Under the pieces are notes generated by a model. The model made no database searches and was not told where the DNA came from. It saw only the letters and a program-made list of their open reading frames with translations. The translations under genes and the position numbers were made by a program. DNA of 64,000 nucleotides from Microbacterium sp. AK031. GTDB lineage: Bacteria > Actinomycetota > Actinomycetes > Actinomycetales > Microbacteriaceae. The stretch is from the NCBI RefSeq assembly GCF_024807145.1, contig NZ_JANUCA010000002.1, positions 372,001 to 436,000 on the forward strand, read 5' to 3'. This document shows positions 59,225 to 64,000 of this stretch, piece by piece (within the stretch, counting starts at the first letter, position 1; each line of letters opens with the position of its first letter).

Positions 59225-60547
59225 TCAGGGACGAGCGGATGCTGCGGCAGCAGCCGCCGCGGACAGCGCTGCTTCGATGCGAGTCAATGCCGCGTCGTCG
59301 TGAGCGGCTGTGAGGAACCACGCCTCGAACACACTCGGCGGCAGGGCGATGCCCTGCTCGCGCATCGCATGGAAGAAGGGCGCGTAGCGGAACGCTTCCT
59401 GAGCCTGTGCCTCGGCGTAGTTACGCGGTGGCGTCTCGGCGAACACGACGCCGAACAGGTTTCCGGCGCGCGGCACGGCGTGCACGACGCCGGCATCCGT
59501 GAGGGCCGCATCAAGGGCGTCGGCGACACGAGCGGCCGCAGCATCCACGCGCGCGTAGACGGCCGGCGTCGCGAGGCGCAGCGTCGCGAGCCCGGCAGCG
59601 ACAGACAGCGGGTTCCCCGACAGAGTGCCCGCCTGGTAGACGGGACCGGTGGGGGCGAGCAGATCCATCACATCGGCACGACCGCCGAGGGCGGCGAGCG
59701 GCATGCCACCGCCGACGACCTTGCCGAAGGTGATGATGTCGGGCAGGTACTCCTCGCCGAGCGAGGCCTGCAGCGCCCAGTACCCGGCATGGTGCACGCG
59801 GAATCCCGTGAGAACCTCGTCCAGGATCATCAGTGCGCCATGCGCGTGCGCGGTGTCGGCGATGAAGCGGTTGAATCCAGGATCGGGTTCGACAACGCCC
59901 ATGTTCGCGGCGGCAGCCTCGACTATCACGGCGGCGATCCGGTCGCCGTGCTCTGCGAAGACGGTCTCGAGCGCTGCGCGGTCGTTGTAGCCGATCACGA
60001 GGGTCTGCGCCGCAATCGGGGCGGGAACGCCTGCAGAGCCGGGCAGCGCCAGCGTCGCGACGCCGGAGCCCGCCTCGGCCAGCAGTCCGTCGGAATGCCC
60101 GTGGTAGTGACCGGCGAATTTCACCAGCAGGTCACGACCGGTCGCCCCGCGCGCGAGGCGGATGGCCGTCATAGTCGCCTCGGTGCCGGTGGAGACCAGG
60201 CGAACACGTTCGATCGGTGCCAGATCTCCCACCCGCACGCGCTCGGTGATGAGTCGAGCGAGCACGACCTCACCCTCCGTCGGCGCCCCGAACGAGAGAC
60301 CGCGAGTCGCTGCCTCCTGCACGGCCGCGACGACATCAGGATGCGCATGCCCCACCAGGGCGGGGCCCCACGATGCCACCAGGTCGACGTACTCGTCGCC
60401 GGCGGCATCCGTGACCGTCGCGCCCTTCGCGGAGGCCAGGAACCGCGGCGTCCCGCCGACGGAGCCGTACGCCCGTACCGGCGAGTTCACCCCGCCGGGG
60501 GTCACGGCGCGTGCGGCGGCGAACAGGTCATCGTTGCGGTCGTTCAT
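59225..60547 (-). CDS. hemL: glutamate-1-semialdehyde 2,1-aminomutase
   Basis: A 440-residue PLP enzyme that converts glutamate-1-semialdehyde to 5-aminolevulinate, the first committed tetrapyrrole precursor. [17 protein letters not shown] is the family N-terminus, [14 protein letters not shown] binds the cofactor phosphate, LDEVLTGFR pairs with PLP, and the Schiff-base Lys is in [13 protein letters not shown] 60547 has GGAGG upstream; an in-frame ATG 12 nt earlier is less likely. A gap of about 100 bp with a repeat separates it from hemB. Confidence 0.95.
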   Translation of the reverse strand: MNDRNDDLFAAARAVTPGGVNSPVRAYGSVGGTPRFLASAKGATVTDAAGDEYVDLVASWGPALVGHAHPDVVAAVQEAATRGLSFGAPTEGEVVLARLITERVRVGDLAPIERVRLVSTGTEATMTAIRLARGATGRDLLVKFAGHYHGHSDGLLAEAGSGVATLALPGSAGVPAPIAAQTLVIGYNDRAALETVFAEHGDRIAAVIVEAAAANMGVVEPDPGFNRFIADTAHAHGALMILDEVLTGFRVHHAGYWALQASLGEEYLPDIITFGKVVGGGMPLAALGGRADVMDLLAPTGPVYQAGTLSGNPLSVAAGLATLRLATPAVYARVDAAAARVADALDAALTDAGVVHAVPRAGNLFGVVFAETPPRNYAEAQAQEAFRYAPFFHAMREQGIALPPSVFEAWFLTAAHDDAALTRIEAALSAAAAAAASARP

Positions 60548-60578
60548 GGGATCCTCCATGTCTTGGTCCGGTGCAGGC

Positions 60579-60631
60579 TTCGACTCGCTTCGCTCGCTCA
60601 ACCCGTTTCGTCTCACTCCGCTCGCTCAACG
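60579..60631. repeat. two direct 25-bp repeats between hemL and hemB
   Basis: Copies at 60579-60603 (beginning TTCGACTCGCTTCGCTCG) and 60607-60631 (beginning TTCGTCTCACTCCGCTCG) differ at about four positions and share CGCTCGCTCAAC. They look like a non-coding intergenic repeat of a type often seen in this group; no promoter is obvious in them. Confidence 0.65.
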
Positions 60632-60647
60632 AGCCGCGGGATGCCGC

Positions 60648-61628
60648 TCAGCGTTCGCGGAGCCAGCCGGCGGCCGGCGTCGCCCAGTAGGTGAGCACGG
60701 CGTCGGCACCGGCGCGTCGGATCGACAGCAGTGACTCCAGCACCGCAGCGCGGCGGTCGATCCAACCGTTCGCGCTCGCGGCCTCGATCATCGCGTACTC
60801 GCCGGAGATCTGATATGCCCACACCGGAATGTGCACGGCGTCGCGCACCTCGCGCAGCACGTCGAGGAAGCTCATCGCCGGCTTCACCATGACGATGTCC
60901 GCGCCCTCGGCCTCATCGATCAGCGCCTCGCGCAGTCCCTCACGTCGGTTGCCGGGGTCGAGCTGGTACGTGCGACGGTCTCCCTGCAGCTGGGAGTCGA
61001 CGGCCTCGCGAAACGGTCCGTAGAATGCGCTCGCGTACTTGGCCGCGTAGCCGAGAAGGAGAGTGCCGCTGAAGCCCTCGGCATCCAGCCCGCGACGGAT
61101 CGCCGCGACCTGGCCGTCCATCATGCCGGACAGGCCAAGCAGGTGCGAACCTGCCCGCGCCTGCGCAAGCGCCATCGCGACATATCGTTCCAGCGTCGCG
61201 TCGTTGTCGACCGAGCCGTCGTCCGTGAGAACGCCGCAGTGACCGTGATCCGTGAACTCGTCGAGGCACAGATCGGTCTGCACGACGAGCGCGTCGCCGA
61301 CCTCCTCTACGAGGGCCGCCGTGGCGACATTGAGGATGCCGTCAGGATCATCCGCACCGGAGCCGATCGCATCGCGCACCTCAGGAACGCCGAACAGCAT
61401 CACACCGCCGACCCCCGCCTCGGCCGCCTCGACAGCCGCGCGACGCAGCGAATCGAGCGAGTGCTGGGCGACGCCCGGCATCGAGCTGATCGGCACGGCC
61501 TCGGTGATGCCCTCGCGCACGAACATCGGCAGCACCAGCTGCCGAGCCTCCAATGAGGTCTCGCGAACCAGGTTCCGCACCGCCGGCGACTGGCGGAGTC
61601 GGCGCGGACGGATCTCGGGGAAGCTCAC
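60648..61628 (-). CDS. hemB: porphobilinogen synthase (delta-aminolevulinate dehydratase)
   Basis: A 326-residue TIM-barrel enzyme joining two 5-aminolevulinate molecules. The metal site segment is DLCLDEFTDHGHCGVL. The two Schiff-base lysines are in GYAAKYASAFYGPFR and ADIVMVKPAMSFLD. LPMFVREG and SMPGVAQHSLD near the N-terminus are typical. Its ATG overlaps the hemD stop by 4 nt (61625-61628). Confidence 0.96.
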   Translation of the reverse strand: MSFPEIRPRRLRQSPAVRNLVRETSLEARQLVLPMFVREGITEAVPISSMPGVAQHSLDSLRRAAVEAAEAGVGGVMLFGVPEVRDAIGSGADDPDGILNVATAALVEEVGDALVVQTDLCLDEFTDHGHCGVLTDDGSVDNDATLERYVAMALAQARAGSHLLGLSGMMDGQVAAIRRGLDAEGFSGTLLLGYAAKYASAFYGPFREAVDSQLQGDRRTYQLDPGNRREGLREALIDEAEGADIVMVKPAMSFLDVLREVRDAVHIPVWAYQISGEYAMIEAASANGWIDRRAAVLESLLSIRRAGADAVLTYWATPAAGWLRER

Positions 61629-62425
61629 GGCGCGAACTCGTCGGCCGCGTGCGGGAGGGTGAAGTGCGAGACCGCATCGATGAGCGCGTCGACGGTCTGC
61701 TTGTCAGCGACCACCGTGATGGGCAGACCTGCCTTGCGGGCGTCCTTCGCGGTGCGAGGACCGATCGCGGCGAGCAGCGTGTCATCCGGGATGTCGGGGA
61801 ACTGCTCGCGCACCTGCTGCGCGACCGAGCCGCTGGTGATGAGGATCGCGTTGATCCGGCCGCTGTCGACATCACGACGGATGCGGTCGGTCACCGGCAC
61901 CCCCACCGTGCGGTACGCGACGATGCTGGAGACCTCGTGCCCGGCGTCGATGAGTGATCGCGTGAGAACGGGCTTCGCGATCTCACTGCGCAGAGTCAGG
62001 ATTCGACGGGGCGAGGGCTCGAGAGCGATCAGCTGCTCTGCCATGCCTTCGGCGGAGTTGTCCTCCTCCGGCACGAGCGCGACCTCGTATCCGACCGCCT
62101 GCAGCGCCGCCGCCGTCGTCTCTCCGACCGCGGCGATCTTCGTAGACTTCGGAACCACGGCGCGATGCGCGAAGAGCACGTCCACGGTCGTCGCACTGGT
62201 GATCGTGAGCCAGTCGAACTCTCCGGCGGCAAGCTTCGTCAGCGCGTCGTCCAGTGCGTCCTGGTCTGTCGTCGGACCGAAGTTGATCAACGGCGCGACG
62301 ACGGGAACGGCGCCCTGCGCGCGAAGGCTCGCGGCGACGCCGTCGCCCCACGGGCCTCCTCGCGGAACGAGGACGCGCCAGCCGGTCAATGGCTTCTCAT
62401 GATTCGTTTCGGGTGTGCTGCTCAT
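61625..62425 (-). CDS. hemD: uroporphyrinogen-III synthase
   Basis: A 266-residue enzyme that cyclises hydroxymethylbilane with inversion of ring D. The sequence is poorly conserved, as usual: GWRVLVPRGGPWGDGVAASLR at the start, ITSATTVDVLF, AVGETTAAAL, ILITSGSVAQQVRE and AIGPRTAKDAR. The order between hemC and hemB is decisive. It overlaps hemC by one nucleotide (62425). Confidence 0.93.
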   Translation of the reverse strand: MSSTPETNHEKPLTGWRVLVPRGGPWGDGVAASLRAQGAVPVVAPLINFGPTTDQDALDDALTKLAAGEFDWLTITSATTVDVLFAHRAVVPKSTKIAAVGETTAAALQAVGYEVALVPEEDNSAEGMAEQLIALEPSPRRILTLRSEIAKPVLTRSLIDAGHEVSSIVAYRTVGVPVTDRIRRDVDSGRINAILITSGSVAQQVREQFPDIPDDTLLAAIGPRTAKDARKAGLPITVVADKQTVDALIDAVSHFTLPHAADEFAP

Positions 62426-63417
62426 CAGGATTGCTCTCGGGAGACGAGTCCGGCCGCCCCTTGATCGAGCAGCCGACGGGCGACAGAAAGTCCGATCTCG
62501 CGTGCTGCGTGATTCAGGTCCGCACCATCGGCAGCATCCGCTCCATTGCCACTGCCGTTCAGACGAATATACCCCCGGCGCAGAGGTTCGGTGACGTCGA
62601 GCCCGATCCGCCTCTCTCCTTCCGGCGCATAGACGATCGTTCGCACACGCACTTCATCGCCGGTCACGACGGCGTGCGCGGCCATCGGCGCCTGGCATCC
62701 GGCATCCAGTCCCTCCAGCACTCCGCGCTCCACGGTGATGGCGAGCCGGGTCGCCTCGTCGTCGAGCTCTGCGAGCGCAGCGAGCAGTTCTTCTGATGCG
62801 TCCGTCGTAGCCTCGACGGCGAGGGATCCCTGCCCTGGTGCCGTCGGCCATTCGGCGAGACCGAGCTCCTCACGTGCGAGGGTCACCTCGGATCCGAGTC
62901 GCGACAGACCGGCGGCCGCGAGGATCACGGCATCCAGTTCACCGGATTCGACCCGGCCCATGCGCGAACCGATGTTTCCTCGGATGTCGACGACCTCTGC
63001 GCCAGGCGCACGACGATGCACCTGTGCGATGCGTCGCGGCGAGCCGGTGCCGACCTTCGCACCGCGGCGCAGTTCGTGAAGCGCTGTACCTTCCCGCGTG
63101 AGCACGACGTCGCGGGCGTCTTCCCGTGCCGGCGTCGCCGCGATCAGCAGACCCTCCGGCACGGCCGTCGGAAGGTCCTTGAGCGAGTGCACCAGGATGT
63201 CGCATTCGCCGGCGAGCAGAGCCTCCCGCAGACGAGTCGCGAAGATGCCCAACCCGCCGATCTCGGACAGCGATGCGCGGTTGGTATCGCCCTCCGACAC
63301 GATGGGGACGAGCTCGACCTTGCGGCCGGAGGCCTTCTCGAGCGCGGTGGCGACATGACCGGACTGCGCCTGCGCGAGTGCGCTTCGGCGCGTGCCGAGA
63401 CGGATCGGGGTACTCAC
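62425..63417 (-). CDS. hemC: hydroxymethylbilane synthase (porphobilinogen deaminase)
   Basis: A 330-residue enzyme that links four porphobilinogens. GTRRSALAQAQSGHVA, VHSLKDLPT and GSPRRIAQVHR bind the growing chain. The dipyrromethane cofactor cysteine is in LDAGCQAPMAAHA. The C-terminal tail is somewhat long and Ala/Asp-rich. It starts 6 nt after the hemQ stop, so all five hem genes except hemL are tightly packed. Confidence 0.96.
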   Translation of the reverse strand: MSTPIRLGTRRSALAQAQSGHVATALEKASGRKVELVPIVSEGDTNRASLSEIGGLGIFATRLREALLAGECDILVHSLKDLPTAVPEGLLIAATPAREDARDVVLTREGTALHELRRGAKVGTGSPRRIAQVHRRAPGAEVVDIRGNIGSRMGRVESGELDAVILAAAGLSRLGSEVTLAREELGLAEWPTAPGQGSLAVEATTDASEELLAALAELDDEATRLAITVERGVLEGLDAGCQAPMAAHAVVTGDEVRVRTIVYAPEGERRIGLDVTEPLRRGYIRLNGSGNGADAADGADLNHAAREIGLSVARRLLDQGAAGLVSREQS

Positions 63418-63423
63418 GGCGGC

Positions 63424-64000
63424 CTACTGCAGCACGTCCGCGATCTCGTCGAATCGGAGCCTGCGTCCCGTGAAGAACGGGACCTCCTCTTTCACGAATC
63501 GACGAGCTTCGGTGTAGCGCAGGTCACGCATGAGATCGACGAGTTCCGTGACGTCATCCGCCTCGAGCGGAAGGATCCACTCGTAGTCGCCGAGCGCGAA
63601 GGCGGCGACGGTGTTCGCGATGACGCCCTTGAACGCCGCCCCCTTGCGTCCGTGATCGGCGAGCATCTTCCGCCGATCCTCTTCAGAGGCGAGGTACCAC
63701 TCGGGGGTGCGCACGAACGGGTACAGGCACAGCCAGTCCTTGGGCTCGACGCCGCGCAGGAAACCGGGCACGTGCGCACGGTTGAACTCGGCGTCGCGGT
63801 GCACGCCCATCACGTTCCAGACGGGCAGCAGTGTGCGCAGGAGCTCGGTGCGACGAAGCCGGCGGAGCGCCTTCTGCAGTTCTTCAGCGGTCTCGCCGTG
63901 CAGCCAGACGAGCAGATCGGCGTCGGCCTTGAGCCCCGAGACGTCGTAGAAGCCGCGGATGGTGACGCCGGAGTTCTCGATGTGCTCGGAGATCGTCTCC
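63424..64000 (-). CDS. hemQ: coproheme decarboxylase HemQ/ChdC, 5' end outside window
   Basis: The last 192 codons of a chlorite-dismutase-family protein that converts coproheme to protoheme. The frame is open to the window edge, so the GTG-ATG near 63813 is internal. ETAEELQKALRRLRR, VWNVMGVHRDAEFNR, DYEWILPLEADD (with the conserved Tyr), and the C-terminal RYTEARRFVKEEVPFFTGR match ChdC of actinobacteria. Its presence indicates the coproporphyrin-dependent route to heme. Full-length proteins have about 230 residues, so about 40 are missing. Confidence 0.93.
   Translation of the reverse strand, partial: ETISEHIENSGVTIRGFYDVSGLKADADLLVWLHGETAEELQKALRRLRRTELLRTLLPVWNVMGVHRDAEFNRAHVPGFLRGVEPKDWLCLYPFVRTPEWYLASEEDRRKMLADHGRKGAAFKGVIANTVAAFALGDYEWILPLEADDVTELVDLMRDLRYTEARRFVKEEVPFFTGRRLRFDEIADVLQ

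Noticed and set aside
1..64000. tRNA, rRNA, CRISPR, prophage or conjugation genes
   Set aside because: None recognised on reading both strands; small RNAs other than the TPP riboswitch cannot be excluded without a covariance search.

Overview
This window looks like a chromosomal segment of a high-GC Gram-positive bacterium, most likely Microbacteriaceae (Microbacterium or a close relative). The indications are strong G/C bias at third codon positions, many starts with a TAnnnT -10 hexamer only 6-7 nt upstream (leaderless transcripts, common in actinobacteria), a HemQ-type (coproporphyrin-dependent) heme cluster, UTRA and FadR GntR regulators, and IS481, IS3 and IS5 elements. The taxon is inferred from gene content; no rRNA or tRNA gene was found.

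Layout. 1-1145: end of a ribose operon (rbsD, GntR). 1173-4181: small membrane protein, cysteine desulfhydrase-like enzyme, ACT protein, aldo-keto reductase. 4257-9552: FadR-type regulator divergent from a class V aminotransferase and a sugar-type ABC importer. 9586-11461: MocR regulator with a likely operator and an orphan coding remnant. 11462-15621: two TetR/flavin-oxidoreductase modules flanking a DUF4407 protein. 15570-17421: rlmN and a membrane protein with two L7/L12-like modules. 17432-39039: a large carbohydrate or cyclitol catabolic region. 39252-40639: KDPG aldolase and a TSUP transporter. 40661-43703: a nested insertion-sequence island. 43700-47106: two SDRs, DUF488, an APH-like kinase, an MmcQ/YjbR protein. 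47112-50101: a TPP-riboswitch-controlled thiamin-precursor ECF transporter (ykoEDC). 50202-58683: D,D-carboxypeptidase, heterodimeric ABC exporter, 3-hydroxyisobutyryl-CoA hydrolase, and an ABC ATPase with a long acidic tail. 58686-64000: an uncharacterised protein, then hemL-hemB-hemD-hemC-hemQ on the minus strand.

The most interesting part is 17432-39039. It holds a PfkB kinase resembling IolC, an MmsA/IolA-type semialdehyde dehydrogenase, a (beta/alpha)8 aldolase, two Gfo/Idh/MocA dehydrogenases, a sugar isomerase-like protein, two SDRs, a zinc alcohol dehydrogenase and an MBL hydrolase. It also encodes an ABC importer, an aldose-epimerase-like protein, a secreted beta-helix/GH43 protein and a six-hairpin glycosidase-like protein. 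A GntR/UTRA regulator (22355-23098) sits inside. Four promoter regions carry ATGT-N12-ACAT, and three of these also contain the HutC-like core TGT-N4-ACA. Six perfect 18-bp tandem repeats ahead of the GH43 gene nearly copy a half of one of these sites. I read this as one regulon that releases, imports and oxidises a plant-derived glycoside or cyclitol via an inositol-like route. IolD and IolB are not present, so the substrate is unknown.
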